Of a DNA stretch of 12,298 bases, positions 1-9,423 are shown piece by piece. Location: NCBI GenBank assembly GCA_003650255.1, contig QMOP01000017.1, positions 1 to 12,298 of the forward strand. The letters run 5' to 3'. The stretch is from Caldisericota bacterium (lineage in GTDB: Bacteria > CG03 > B21-G15). The translations under genes were made by a program, and so were the position numbers. How positions within the stretch are numbered: the first letter of the stretch is position 1; each line of letters starts with the position of its first letter. The notes below the pieces were generated by a model. That model did not search any database. It was not told where the DNA came from and saw nothing but the letters and a program-made list of their open reading frames with translations.

Positions 1-945
1 GCTTTGTTACTTTCAGAAAAAGAGGATGTTACTTTATGGGAGTATGATAAAAATAATTTTGAGTATCTTTTAAAGAAAAGACATCCTTGGTTTTTTCCAT
101 ACATCATGCTTCCTGAAAAAGTTAAAATAACAAACTCAATTAAAGATTTAGTTCATAGTGATTTTTATGTTGTCGCTGTTCCTTCATTTGCAGTAAGAGG
201 ACTTTTTAAGAAACTTTCAAGATATATAAAAAAGGGAATTTTTATTTCAGCAGTTAAGGGGATTGAGGAAAAGAGTATGAAAAGGATGAGTGAAGTTATG
301 AAGGAGGAGATAAAGGGGATAGATGTTTATGTTCTTTCAGGGCCAACACATGCAGAGGAGGTTGCAAAGAAACTTCCTACAAGTTGTGTTATTGCTGGTA
401 AAAATTTAAGAATTTTAAAAGATATTCAGAATATATTTTCAAGAGATTATTTTAGACCCTATATAAATAGAGATATAATAGGGGTGGAAATTGCTGGAAG
501 TGTGAAGAATGTTATTGCAATTGCTTCTGGAATCTGTGATGGAATTGGTCTTGGAATAAATTCAAAAGCAGCACTTATAACAAGAGGTCTTGCAGAAATT
601 GCAAGATTTGGCATAAAACTTGGTGCTCAGAGAAAGACATTTATGGGACTTGCTGGAATAGGAGATCTGATGGTTACATGTTTTTCAAAATATTCAAGAA
701 ATAGGAATCTTGGGGAACTTATTGGAAAAGGATATAAACTTGACCAAGCTCTTAAGAAACTTAAAATGACAGCAGAGGGAGTTTACACTTCTAAGGCGTT
801 GCGAAAAGTGAGCAAAATTTATAAAATTGATATGCCAATTTCAAATGAAGTTTATAATGTTCTTTTTAGAGAAAAAAAACCGAGAGTATCTTTGAAGGAT
901 TTAATGAGTAGACCTCTCAAAGATGAGTTTCAGGAGGCAAAATGA
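1..945 (+). CDS. gpsA: NAD(P)-dependent glycerol-3-phosphate dehydrogenase, 5'-partial
   Basis: GpsA reduces dihydroxyacetone phosphate to sn-glycerol 3-phosphate in the cytoplasm, giving the backbone for phospholipids. The reading frame is open from the first base, so the gene begins upstream of the window. The missing part is roughly the first 15-20 residues, including the N-terminal GxGxxG nucleotide-binding loop; the visible part resumes at the 'VTLWEYD' strand that follows it. Numbering from the codon at base 4, family signatures are VVAVPSFAVR (~56-65), the AVKGIE segment (~83-88), LSGPTHAEEVA (~111-121), EIAGSVKNVIAIASG (~162-176) with the presumed catalytic Lys at ~168, and GLAGIGDLMVTC (~215-226). 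The TTG at base 4 is not a plausible true start. The 3' end overlaps the next gene by 4 bp (ATGA), which suggests translational coupling. The truncation is a window-edge effect, not a broken gene. Confidence 0.95.
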   Translation, partial: ALLLSEKEDVTLWEYDKNNFEYLLKKRHPWFFPYIMLPEKVKITNSIKDLVHSDFYVVAVPSFAVRGLFKKLSRYIKKGIFISAVKGIEEKSMKRMSEVMKEEIKGIDVYVLSGPTHAEEVAKKLPTSCVIAGKNLRILKDIQNIFSRDYFRPYINRDIIGVEIAGSVKNVIAIASGICDGIGLGINSKAALITRGLAEIARFGIKLGAQRKTFMGLAGIGDLMVTCFSKYSRNRNLGELIGKGYKLDQALKKLKMTAEGVYTSKALRKVSKIYKIDMPISNEVYNVLFREKKPRVSLKDLMSRPLKDEFQEAK

Positions 946-1202
946 ATAAACTTGATATTGTAAGAGAGGTTTCAAAGGTTACATGTGCTGGAGTTGAAGC
1001 AAAGGATGCGGTTGAAGTATTTATTAAAACCATAAAGGATGCTTTAAAAAGGGGAGAGAAGGTTACAATTCAGGGATTTGGAAGTTTTTATGTGAAAGTT
1101 AAGGGACCATATTTAGCAAGGAATCCAAAAACAGGAGAACTTATAAATAAAGAGGGGAAAAAGGTTGTTAAATTCAGACCCTCTCCGGAAATACTTGAAT
1201 GA
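942..1202 (+). CDS. HU/IHF-family DNA-binding protein
   Basis: This 86-residue protein belongs to the HU/IHF family of dimeric, minor-groove DNA-bending proteins that organise the nucleoid and assist recombination and repair. The sequence shows the N-terminal helical part (MNKLDIVREVSKVTC...), the core motif IQGFGSFYV (~43-51), the DNA-contacting arm with ARNPKTGE (~59-66, with the RNP tip that intercalates DNA), and the KFRPSPE ending (~77-83). It is a few residues shorter than typical ~90-residue HU, losing part of the last helix. The start is well supported by AGGAGG at 932-937, four bases before the ATG, which overlaps the gpsA stop. HU and IHF subunits cannot be separated reliably here, so no symbol is given. 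A MerR-type gene follows directly, an arrangement also known for ihfA in Proteobacteria. Confidence 0.93.
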   Translation: MNKLDIVREVSKVTCAGVEAKDAVEVFIKTIKDALKRGEKVTIQGFGSFYVKVKGPYLARNPKTGELINKEGKKVVKFRPSPEILE

Positions 1203-1543
1203 TTGAGAAAAAGTTTTACACAATAAAAGAGGCAAGTAGGATTACAGGAGTTAAACCCTATGTTTTGAGATACTGGGAGAGTGAATTTAAACTTTTAAGA
1301 CCCGCAAGAAGAGAGTCAGGACAAAGAAGATATACAAAAGAAGATATAGAATTAATTGAAAGGATAAAGCACCTTCTATATGTTGAAAAATACAGTATAA
1401 AGGGAGCAAGAGAGAAACTTCTTGAGGAAAGAAGAAAGAAAAAGGAGCAGTTAGAACTTGAATTCTATAAAAATGTTCCTGCTCTTAAACTTCTTAAAGA
1501 GATTAAGAAGGAACTAAAGGGAATTTTGAAAATCTTAGAGTGA
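1199..1543 (+). CDS. MerR-family transcriptional regulator
   Basis: A 114-residue cytoplasmic DNA-binding protein. Residues ~5-75 form a MerR-type winged helix-turn-helix: YTIKEASRITGV (~7-18), then YVLRYWESEF, the SGQRRYTKEDIELI wing/helix region and a YSIKGAR segment. The remaining ~40 residues are highly charged (Lys/Glu) and helical, suggesting a short dimerising coiled coil. There is no extended effector domain and no Cys-rich metal site, so a metal or drug sensor role is not indicated. It most resembles the small MerR-like proteins encoded beside HU/IHF genes; their targets are mostly unknown and I cannot infer one here. The ATG overlaps the HU stop by 4 bp (ATGA) without an obvious Shine-Dalgarno sequence, so translation probably depends on coupling. 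Its own stop overlaps the GTG start of mutS. Confidence 0.88.
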   Translation: MIEKKFYTIKEASRITGVKPYVLRYWESEFKLLRPARRESGQRRYTKEDIELIERIKHLLYVEKYSIKGAREKLLEERRKKKEQLELEFYKNVPALKLLKEIKKELKGILKILE

Positions 1544-4053
1544 AAGAGCCCAAACTCACACCTCTTATAAAGCAGTATCAGGATATAAAAAAGCAGTATC
1601 CTGACTGTATTCTTTTTTTTAGACTCGGAGATTTTTATGAAATGTTTGGAGAGGATGCAAGAATTTCATCAAAGATATTAAATATTGCCCTTACCTCCCG
1701 TCAGGGGTATCCAATGTGTGGAGTTCCACATCATGCAAGTATTCCTTATATTGAGAAGTTGATAAGAAAAGGATTAAAGGTTGCAATATGTGAACAACTT
1801 GAAGATCCGAAGAAATCAAAGGGACTTGTAAAAAGGGATGTTGTAAGGGTTATAACACCTGGAACTGTTATAGAGGAGAATATTCTGGATGGAAAGACAA
1901 ACAATTTTATAGGAAGTGTATATTTTGAAAATGAAAAATCCTGTGGATTTGTTTATGGAGATATATCAACAGGAGAACTGTATCTTACAGAAGAATATGA
2001 GGATGGATTTAATTTTATTATGAATGAAATTTCATCTCTCTCTTTACGGGAGATAATAGTAAATGATAGAGGATATGAACTTTTAAAGGGTAAATTTGAA
2101 AATGTATATTTAAGATTGACGGATTTTTCTGAACTTGAAGGAAAAGAGAAACTAAAAGAGATTCTTGGTGTTGAGAATTTAATAGGATATGAACTTGAAG
2201 ATAAGAATCTTTCATTAAAAGCATTTAATGCATTTTACAGGTATCTTATTGAGACACAGAAGAGGGAGATAACAAATATTGTAAGGATTAATTTCTACAG
2301 GAAAAATGATAGACTTTATCTTGATGATATAAGTATAAAAAATCTTGAGATTTTAAAAAATGTGTATGATGGATCAAAAAGGGGAACACTTATTGATGTT
2401 CTTGATAAAACAAAGACGAATATGGGAGCAAGGCTTTTAAGGAAATGGCTTCTTGCTCCTTTAATTGATGTTAAAAAAATAAAAGAGAGACAGGAGAAGG
2501 TTTTATTTTTTTATTCAAATAGAGATATTCTTGAGAGGACAAGGGATATTCTTGATGACATACTTGACCTTGAAAGGATAGTATCAAAGGTTTCTTTTGG
2601 AAGTGCAAATGCTAAGGATTTAGTGAGTTTAAAGAGGAGTTTAAAAAAGGTAAAGGAGTTAAAACAGATTCTTCCAGAATTTAATATAAACAGTTTAGAT
2701 GATGTTTACGATTTACTTGATTCATCAATTGTTGAGAATCCCCCAGCATCTTTAAATGAAGGAGGAATAATAAAGGAAGATTATGATGAAAGGGTTAAGA
2801 GATTAAATCAGGAGGTTGAGGAGGCAAAGAAGTGGCTTTTGAATCTTGAAGAGAGGGAGAGGAAGAGAACAGGAATTCAATCACTTAAAGTCGGATACAA
2901 TTCAGTATTTGGTTACTATATAGAAGTAACAAAGCCAAATCTTAAACTTGTTCCATCTGATTATATAAGAAAACAGACACTTGTTAATTCAGAAAGATTC
3001 ATAACTCCTGAACTTAAAGAGAAGGAGTCAATAATTCTTTCAGCAAATGAAAGAAGAAATGCTCTTGAGTATGAAATATTTGTAAGTATAAGAGAGAAGG
3101 TTAAAGAGAGGGTTAAAGAGATACTTGAACTTTCAAACACAATCAGTGAAATTGATGTTTACTCAACATTTGCTTTTGTTTCCCTTGAATATAACTATAC
3201 AAAACCAGAGGTTGATGATGGTGATTTAATTGAGATTATAGAAGGAAGACATCCTGTTGTTGAAAGGAATGTTAGATTTACACCAAATGATACATTGATT
3301 GACAGAAATGAGAATCAGATTTTGATAATAACAGGTCCTAATATGGCAGGAAAATCGGTTTATATAAAGCAGGTTGCTCTAATTGTCATAATGGCTCAAA
3401 TTGGTTCATTTGTTCCTGCTGAAAAAGCAAGAATTGGTGTTGTTGACAGGATTTTTACAAGGATTGGTGCTGGAGAGGATATATCAAGAGGTCTTTCAAC
3501 TTTTATGGTTGAAATGACAGAGGTTGCAAATATTTTAAACAATGCAACTGAGAAATCATTAATAATAATGGATGAGGTTGGAAGAGGAACATCTACATTT
3601 GATGGAATAAGTATTGCATGGGCATGTGTTGAATATTTAAATAAAATTCCTCTAAAACCAAGGGTTCTTTTTGCAACTCATTTTTTTGAACTTACAGAAC
3701 TTCAAGAGTTATTAAATGGAGTGAAGAATTACAATGTAAGTGTCAGAGAGTATAAAGGGAAAATAATATTTTTACATAAAATTGTTGAAGGTGCTACAGA
3801 TAAGAGTTATGGAATACATGTTGCATCCCTTTCTGGAATACCAAAGGAGGTTCTTGAAAGAGCAAAAGAGATTTTAAGGGAACTTGAGGAGGAAGGAAGA
3901 AGGAAGGTTCAGAGGGAAAAGCCAGAGCAACTTGATTTTTTCTTAAAAGAGGAAGTAATTAAGGAGAAGATAAAAAGGATTGATATAAATAATATAACCC
4001 CAATTGAGGCAATAAATATCCTTGCAGAACTCAAAAAAGATATTGAAAAATAA
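1540..4053 (+). CDS. mutS: DNA mismatch repair protein MutS
   Basis: MutS recognises mispaired or looped-out bases and uses ATP to recruit downstream repair factors. The 837-residue length is close to E. coli MutS (853). The N-terminal mismatch-binding motif GDFYEMF carries the Phe-x-Glu pair (F32, E34) that stacks on and contacts the mismatch. Core and clamp domains fill roughly residues 230-560. The ABC-type ATPase shows Walker A GPNMAGKS (599-606), an ordered STFMVEMTE segment, Walker B LIIMDEVGRGT with D678/E679, and ATHFFELTEL. The C-terminus ends in the usual ITPIEAINIL...ELKK motif. Both Phe-x-Glu and the C-terminal motif fit MutS1 rather than the MutS2 or MSH-like forms. The start is GTG, overlapping the merR stop by 4 bp, and aligns with family N-termini. 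No mutL is present in the window; the next gene is unrelated. Confidence 0.97.
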   Translation: MKEPKLTPLIKQYQDIKKQYPDCILFFRLGDFYEMFGEDARISSKILNIALTSRQGYPMCGVPHHASIPYIEKLIRKGLKVAICEQLEDPKKSKGLVKRDVVRVITPGTVIEENILDGKTNNFIGSVYFENEKSCGFVYGDISTGELYLTEEYEDGFNFIMNEISSLSLREIIVNDRGYELLKGKFENVYLRLTDFSELEGKEKLKEILGVENLIGYELEDKNLSLKAFNAFYRYLIETQKREITNIVRINFYRKNDRLYLDDISIKNLEILKNVYDGSKRGTLIDVLDKTKTNMGARLLRKWLLAPLIDVKKIKERQEKVLFFYSNRDILERTRDILDDILDLERIVSKVSFGSANAKDLVSLKRSLKKVKELKQILPEFNINSLDDVYDLLDSSIVENPPASLNEGGIIKEDYDERVKRLNQEVEEAKKWLLNLEERERKRTGIQSLKVGYNSVFGYYIEVTKPNLKLVPSDYIRKQTLVNSERFITPELKEKESIILSANERRNALEYEIFVSIREKVKERVKEILELSNTISEIDVYSTFAFVSLEYNYTKPEVDDGDLIEIIEGRHPVVERNVRFTPNDTLIDRNENQILIITGPNMAGKSVYIKQVALIVIMAQIGSFVPAEKARIGVVDRIFTRIGAGEDISRGLSTFMVEMTEVANILNNATEKSLIIMDEVGRGTSTFDGISIAWACVEYLNKIPLKPRVLFATHFFELTELQELLNGVKNYNVSVREYKGKIIFLHKIVEGATDKSYGIHVASLSGIPKEVLERAKEILRELEEEGRRKVQREKPEQLDFFLKEEVIKEKIKRIDINNITPIEAINILAELKKDIEK

Positions 4054-4070
4054 AAAGTTTTTATTAAAAT
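4043..4070 (+). promoter_or_regulatory. Possible sigma-70-type promoter before the LapA-like gene
   Basis: TTGAAA at 4043-4048 and TAAAAT at 4065-4070 are separated by 16 bp, each one base from the bacterial -35/-10 consensus. They lie at the end of mutS and in the only gap over 2 bp on this strand. Transcription would begin near 4077, upstream of the AAGGAGG ribosome binding site at 4093-4099. The surrounding DNA is very AT-rich, so such matches arise easily by chance. It could be an internal promoter for the lapA-glmM-glmS-permease half of the cluster. Confidence 0.3.
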
Positions 4071-4104
4071 TTTTAAAGGATTTCTTTAATTCAAGGAGGA
4101 TGTA

Positions 4105-4413
4105 ATGACGCAACTTAAATTCATTGTTGCTTTTTTTCTTATTGTTGTTCTTGTTTTTCTTGGGGTTATGTCACAGCCAAGGGTTGAATTTCTTGGTTTT
4201 AAAGATATACCCCTTGTTGTGATTGTTTTATTCTCAGCATTTGTTGGTTCAATAATCTCATTTATTATTGGTTTTCCTGAGAATCTTTCACTGAAGAAAA
4301 AAATATCAAAACTTGAGAAGGAAATAAAAGAAAAGGAGACAAAGATTACGAAACTTGAACTTGAGATAAGAGAACTTGAGGAGAAATTAAAAGAAAAAGG
4401 AGAGGAAGTATGA
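4105..4413 (+). CDS. LapA-like (DUF1049-type) small membrane protein with coiled-coil tail
   Basis: A 102-residue inner-membrane protein. Two hydrophobic segments are visible (about residues 4-23 and 36-57), separated by a short loop containing SQPRVEFLGF. A Lys/Glu/Leu-rich tail from ~60 to 102 with heptad spacing should form a cytoplasmic coiled coil. This layout matches the lipopolysaccharide assembly protein A (LapA/YciS, DUF1049) domain family, whose E. coli member acts with LapB in controlling LPS synthesis. Many family members occur in organisms without that pathway, so function here is uncertain. The start is strongly supported by AAGGAGG at 4093-4099, five bases before the ATG. The stop overlaps the glmM start by 4 bp, so it is probably co-translated with amino-sugar genes, consistent with an envelope role. 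Confidence 0.72.
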   Translation: MTQLKFIVAFFLIVVLVFLGVMSQPRVEFLGFKDIPLVVIVLFSAFVGSIISFIIGFPENLSLKKKISKLEKEIKEKETKITKLELEIRELEEKLKEKGEEV

Positions 4414-5759
4414 AAGGTCTTATGATAGGTGTGTCAGGAGTAAGGGGAATTGTTGGGATGGGTTTAAATCCTGAAGTGGTTCTTCGCCTTGGTCAGGCAT
4501 TCGGAACATATCTTGAAGGAGGAAGAGTAATTGTTGGAATGGATACAAGAACCTCAGGTCCAATGATAAAAAGCGCACTAATATCAGGACTACTTTCAAC
4601 TGGCTGTAAAGTAATTGATCTTGGAATTTCAACAACCCCAACACTTCAAATAATGGTTGAGGAGTTAAAGGCAGATGGAGGGATTGTTATTTCAGGAAGC
4701 CATAATCCGAGTGAGTGGAATGCTCTTAAATTTGTAAGGGATGATGGAATATTTTTAAATGCTAATGAGGCAAAGGAACTTTTAAATATCTACTGGCAGG
4801 GAAGTTTTTTACAGGCGAAATGGAATGAGATTCATGAGGTTGAGAAATTTGAGAACTCCTCTGAGATTCATATATCAAAGGTTTTAAAGATTCTTGATCT
4901 TGATTTAATAAGAAAGAGAAAATTTAGAGTTGCAATTGACTGCTGTAATGGTGCAGGAAGTATAATAACACCGGAATTTTTGAAGGAACTTGGATGTGAT
5001 GTTATTGAAATACATACAACTCCAAATGGCTTTTTTCCTCACAATCCAGAGCCAACATTTGTAAATCTTGGAGAAATTTCAGAAAGGACAGTTTCAAGTG
5101 GTTGTGATATAGGTTTTGCTCAGGATGCTGATGCTGATAGATGTGCTATTATAACAGAAAATGGAGAGATTTTAAGTGAAGAGTATACTCTTACAATAGT
5201 TTCAGATTATGTTCTTTCTTATAAAAAGGGACCTGTTGTATGTAATCTTTCAACAACAAGAATGATGGATGAGGTAACAAAAAGGCATAATGTTGAACTT
5301 GTGAGAACACCTGTTGGAGAGGTAAATGTAAGTGAAAAGATGAAGGAGATAGGAAGTGTAATAGGAGGAGAGGGAAATGGAGGGGTTATTGACCCCAGAG
5401 TTCACTATGGAAGGGATAGTTTTGTTGCAATAGGGCTTATTCTTGAATATATGGCAAAAGAATGTAAGAAAATAAGTGAGATTGTTAAAAAGTTTCCGAG
5501 ATACTATATTGACAAAAGAAAGATTGAATTTCCAAGAAGAAGGATGAAAGATTTGATTTCTTACTATAAAGAGAAGTTTAAAGATGAAAAAATTAATCTT
5601 GATGATGGAATAAGAATTGATGCTGAAGATTTTTGGATTCATATAAGAATGAGTGGAACTGAACCTGTTTTAAGGGTAATAGTTGAATCAAGAAGTAAAA
5701 AGAAGACAGAGGAGATTGTAAATAAACTTCTTGTTGAGATAGAGGAGATGAAGGGGTAA
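4410..5759 (+). CDS. glmM: Phosphoglucosamine mutase, archaeal-type alpha-D-phosphohexomutase
   Basis: The enzyme interconverts glucosamine-6-phosphate and glucosamine-1-phosphate, the step between GlmS and UDP-GlcNAc formation. The 449 residues show the four phosphohexomutase signatures in order: the phosphoserine loop ISGSHNP (94-100, presumed phospho-Ser97), the Mg-binding loop DADADR (239-244), the sugar-binding loop GEGNGG (320-325) and the phosphate-binding RMSGTEP (413-419). Classical bacterial GlmM has GEQSGH in the sugar loop. GEGNGG, followed by HYGRDS (332-337), instead resembles the archaeal-type phosphoglucosamine mutase family. Activity on mannose or glucose phosphates cannot be excluded from motifs. 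The position immediately before glmS (TAATG overlap) is the best argument for GlmM function. The start lies in the LapA-like stop (ATGA) and is preceded by AAAGGAGAGGAAG. Confidence 0.9.
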   Translation: MKGLMIGVSGVRGIVGMGLNPEVVLRLGQAFGTYLEGGRVIVGMDTRTSGPMIKSALISGLLSTGCKVIDLGISTTPTLQIMVEELKADGGIVISGSHNPSEWNALKFVRDDGIFLNANEAKELLNIYWQGSFLQAKWNEIHEVEKFENSSEIHISKVLKILDLDLIRKRKFRVAIDCCNGAGSIITPEFLKELGCDVIEIHTTPNGFFPHNPEPTFVNLGEISERTVSSGCDIGFAQDADADRCAIITENGEILSEEYTLTIVSDYVLSYKKGPVVCNLSTTRMMDEVTKRHNVELVRTPVGEVNVSEKMKEIGSVIGGEGNGGVIDPRVHYGRDSFVAIGLILEYMAKECKKISEIVKKFPRYYIDKRKIEFPRRRMKDLISYYKEKFKDEKINLDDGIRIDAEDFWIHIRMSGTEPVLRVIVESRSKKKTEEIVNKLLVEIEEMKG

Positions 5760-7582
5760 TGTGTGGAATAGTTGGTTATATAGGAGATAAACTTGCTGAT
5801 TCTGTTTTAATCGTTGGACTTGAACGTCTTGAATACAGGGGCTATGATTCAGCAGGAGTTGCTGTTATAGAGGAAGGGGAGTTAATTTATAGAAAAAAGA
5901 AAGGGAAAATAAAAATTTTAAGGGAGATATTAGAGAAAAATCCAGTTGGTGGAAATATTGGGATAGGTCATACAAGGTGGGCAACACATGGAGAAGTGAG
6001 CGATGAGAATGCCCATCCCCATTTTGACTGTAATAAAAAAATAGCAGTTGTTCATAATGGAATAATTGAGAACTATATAGAATTAAAGGAGGAACTTATT
6101 AAGAAAGGCCATATATTCAGTTCAACAACAGATACAGAGGTTATAGCACATTTGATTGAGGAAAACTTTAATGGAGATTTATTTGAAGCAACAAGAAAGA
6201 CAGTAAAATTGTTGAAAGGAGCATTTGCAATATGTGTTATATCAGAGAAAGAACCGGATAAAATTGTTGTAGCAAGGTTTGGCTCTCCTCTTATTGTTGG
6301 AATAGGAAAGGATGAAAACTTTGTTGCAAGTGATGTTCCAGCATTACTACCTCATACAAAAAGTTTTGTTTATCTTAAAGATAGTGAAATGGCTGTTCTT
6401 TACAAGGATAAAGTTTTATTTTTTGATTTTGATGGAAATAAGATAGAAAAGAAAATAGAGAGAGCAAGTGTTGAGATTTATGATGTTGATAAAGGAGATT
6501 ATCCTTATTATATGTTGAAGGAAATCTATGAACAGCCAGAGGTTGCTGAGAGAATTTTGAATGATAAATTAAAAGGGGATGAGATATTTTTTGAAAATTT
6601 AAATCTTTCAAAAAGTTTTTTATCAAAGGTAAAAAGGGTTATAATCCATGCCTGTGGAACAAGTTTCCATGCAGGGCTTGTTGGTAGATTTTTCCTTGAA
6701 AAATTTGCAAGGGTTTATACTGAAGTTGATATCTCAAGTGAATTCAGATATAGGAATCCCCTCTTAGAAGGAGACACTTTAATGATTGCAATTTCTCAAA
6801 GTGGTGAGACAGCAGATACAATAGCGGGCTTAAGGGAGGCAAAGAGTAAGTTTATAAAGGTTTTATCAATTGTCAATCAGGAGAAATCAACAATAGCAAG
6901 GGAATCAGATGGAATAATACCAATAAAAGCAGGTCCTGAGATAGGAGTTGCTTCAACAAAGGCATATACAGGAGAGATTTTATGTTTATATCTTTTTTCG
7001 TTGTATCTTGGAAGGATTAATTATGTAGTAGGAGAGGAGGAGTTTAAGAGGTATTTAAAGCCATTAAGGGATATTCCAATGAAGATAAGGAAGATTCTTT
7101 CAGATACTTCCTTTATTGAGGAACTTTCAGATAAGTACCACAAATCAAAGGATTTTATATTTCTTGGAAGGGGAATAAACTATCCAACAGCACTTGAAGG
7201 AGCATTAAAATTAAAAGAAATCTCATACATTCATGCAACAGGTTATCCAGCAGGAGAGTTCAAGCATGGACCAATTGCACTCATAAATCCAAATATGCCA
7301 TGTGTATGTATTTCTCCAAAAAGTGAGATTTATGATAAGATGTTTTCAAATATAAAAGAGGTAGCAGCAAGAAAGGGTATAATAATAAGTGTTGCAACTG
7401 AGGGAGATGAAAAGATAAAGGAAGTATCAAAACATGTAATTTATATACCTGATATAATAGAGGAACTTTCTCCAGTTCTTTCAATAATTCCACTACAACT
7501 TCTTTCATACTTCATTGCTACAAAACTTGGTCTTGATGTTGATAAACCAAGGAACCTTGCAAAAAGTGTAACAGTGGAGTAA
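5759..7582 (+). CDS. glmS: Glutamine--fructose-6-phosphate aminotransferase (isomerizing)
   Basis: GlmS makes glucosamine-6-phosphate from fructose-6-phosphate and glutamine, committing carbon to UDP-GlcNAc, peptidoglycan and other envelope sugars. The 607 residues match the family length (E. coli 609). The N-terminal Ntn glutaminase domain begins MCGIVGYIGD, where Cys2 becomes the catalytic N-terminal Cys after Met removal; it also shows GHTRWATHGE (70-79) and HNGIIENY (99-106). The isomerase half has two SIS domains: ACGTSFHAG (298-306), SQSGET (346-351), an STKAYTGEI segment, then PAGEFKHGPIALI with E500 and H503. The C-terminus has the conserved DKPRNLAKSVTVE. The ATG overlaps the glmM stop by one base (TAATG), so there is no room for a glmS ribozyme in an untranslated leader. 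The product of GlmS is the substrate of the adjacent GlmM. Confidence 0.98.
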   Translation: MCGIVGYIGDKLADSVLIVGLERLEYRGYDSAGVAVIEEGELIYRKKKGKIKILREILEKNPVGGNIGIGHTRWATHGEVSDENAHPHFDCNKKIAVVHNGIIENYIELKEELIKKGHIFSSTTDTEVIAHLIEENFNGDLFEATRKTVKLLKGAFAICVISEKEPDKIVVARFGSPLIVGIGKDENFVASDVPALLPHTKSFVYLKDSEMAVLYKDKVLFFDFDGNKIEKKIERASVEIYDVDKGDYPYYMLKEIYEQPEVAERILNDKLKGDEIFFENLNLSKSFLSKVKRVIIHACGTSFHAGLVGRFFLEKFARVYTEVDISSEFRYRNPLLEGDTLMIAISQSGETADTIAGLREAKSKFIKVLSIVNQEKSTIARESDGIIPIKAGPEIGVASTKAYTGEILCLYLFSLYLGRINYVVGEEEFKRYLKPLRDIPMKIRKILSDTSFIEELSDKYHKSKDFIFLGRGINYPTALEGALKLKEISYIHATGYPAGEFKHGPIALINPNMPCVCISPKSEIYDKMFSNIKEVAARKGIIISVATEGDEKIKEVSKHVIYIPDIIEELSPVLSIIPLQLLSYFIATKLGLDVDKPRNLAKSVTVE

Positions 7583-7584
7583 TC

Positions 7585-9423
7585 TTGAAAGAAGGACTTA
7601 AAAAGAAACTCGGTTTTCTTGACGTTTTTTCAATTTCAGCAGGAGCAATGATAAGTTCAGGTTTATTTATTCTTCCTGGAATTGCGTTTTCAGAGGCAGG
7701 TCCTGGAGTTATTTTTTCATATTTTATTGCGGGAATTCTGATGATTCCAACTGTCCTCTCAAAAGCAGAACTGACAACAGCAATGCCAAAAGCAGGGGGA
7801 ACATATTTTTTTGTTGAAAGGTCTCTTGGTTCATTTGCAGGAACAGTTGCTGGTTTTTCAAACTGGTTTTCAATAAGTTTGAAAAGTGCATTTGCCTTAA
7901 TTGGAATAGGAGCATTCACAAAACTTTTTCTTCCTGATGTATCTTATAATACGATAAGAGCAGTTGCAGTATTTTTTGTAATTTTTTTCACTTTTGTTAA
8001 TCTTTTAAGTGTAAAGACAGCAGGAAGATTTCAGGTTATTTTTGTAATGACTTTACTTTTGATTTTGATTTCATACTGTTTTATTGGATATAGATTTGTT
8101 GAACCACAGAGATATATACCATTTTTACCTTATGGAGTAAAGAAAGTGATTTCAACAGCAGGATTTATTTTTATTTCCTATGCAGGTCTTACAAAGGTTT
8201 CAAGTTTGGGAGAGGAGATTTCAAAACCTGGAAAAAATGTTTTGTGGGGTATGCTTTCAGCATTAATTATTGTAAACATCATTTATATTCTTGTTGTTGA
8301 TATAACTGTTGGACTTCTTCCAGAAGAGATTTTAAGAAAAACAATCCTTCCCCTTCATGAAGGAGTAAAAGTTTTTGGGGGTAGAATTGGAGTATTTGCA
8401 TTAACTGTTGCTGGAATGCTTGCTTTTATAACAACAGCAAATGCTGGAATAATGAGTGCATCCAGAACTCCATTTGCAATGAGTAGAGATGGATTATTAC
8501 CTGATATTTTTAAAAGAATTTCAAAAAAGGGCGTTCCTTATATTTCTATATATTTTACTTCATTATTTATGGCTTTTATGATTCTGGTGTTTGATTTAAA
8601 AAATCTTGTGAAATTTGCATCAACTCTTATGCTTCTTCTTTTCCTTTTTGTGAATCTTTCTTTAATAATGATGAGAGAGAGTAAGATTTCAAGTTATAAG
8701 CCACAGTTTCTTTCTCCCTTTTATCCTTGGTTACAGATTTTAAGTGTTGGTTTTTATGGTTTTCTTATAATAGAGATGGGAACAACATCCCTTATTTCCC
8801 TCCTTATATTTTTCTTTCTTTCATTACTGTGGTATATATTTTATGTCAAAAAAAAGGTTATGAGAAAATCAGCACTTATGTATATTGTTGAAAGAGTTGT
8901 TCTTTCTGATAAGGTTTTTGTTTCAAAGACACTTGAAGAAGAATTGAGAGATATTTTACTTGAAAGGGATGAAATAACAGAGGACAGATTTGATTCATTG
9001 ATAAGAAAAGCAGAGATTCTTGATATTGACAGGAAACTTGATTATGAAGAGTTTTTTAAGATTGTCAGTTCAGTTATTGAGAAAAGAACAGGGATTAGTA
9101 AAGAAAAAGCATATGAACTTCTTATTAACAGAGAAAGGACATCCTCAACTGTTATTGGGAAAAATCTTGCTGTTCCACACATAATTGTTGATGGAAAAAG
9201 TATCTTTGAGATAATAATTGTGAGAAGTAAAAATGGTGTGGTTTTCCCTGATAATGAAGAGGTTTTTGTGTCATTTTTTATTGTTTGTTCAACTGATGAA
9301 AGGAATTTTTATTTAAAATCTCTTACAGCAATAGCACAGATTTCTCAAGATGTGGAAAATTTTATAAAGGAGTGGCTTAAGGCAGAAGGGGTTGAGGATT
9401 TGAGAAATTTACTTTTACTCTCT

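Noticed and set aside
4..6. TTG at base 4 as the true start of gpsA
   Set aside because: The frame is open to the window edge, and the family needs the N-terminal dinucleotide-binding loop that would lie upstream.
4051..4063. Palindrome TAAAAA-G-TTTTTA right after mutS as a terminator
   Set aside because: It is almost entirely A/T with a one-base centre and no GC stem, so it is unlikely to terminate transcription.
5250..5642. 130-codon open frame on the - strand inside glmM
   Set aside because: It is entirely opposite conserved GlmM motifs; low-complexity hydrophobic translation, so a shadow frame.
5700..5760. glmS ribozyme/riboswitch upstream of glmS
   Set aside because: glmS starts within the glmM stop codon, so there is no untranslated leader to hold it.
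7518..7919. 133-codon open frame on the - strand over the glmS/permease junction
   Set aside because: It lies opposite two well-identified genes, has no recognisable motif and spans their boundary; a shadow frame.
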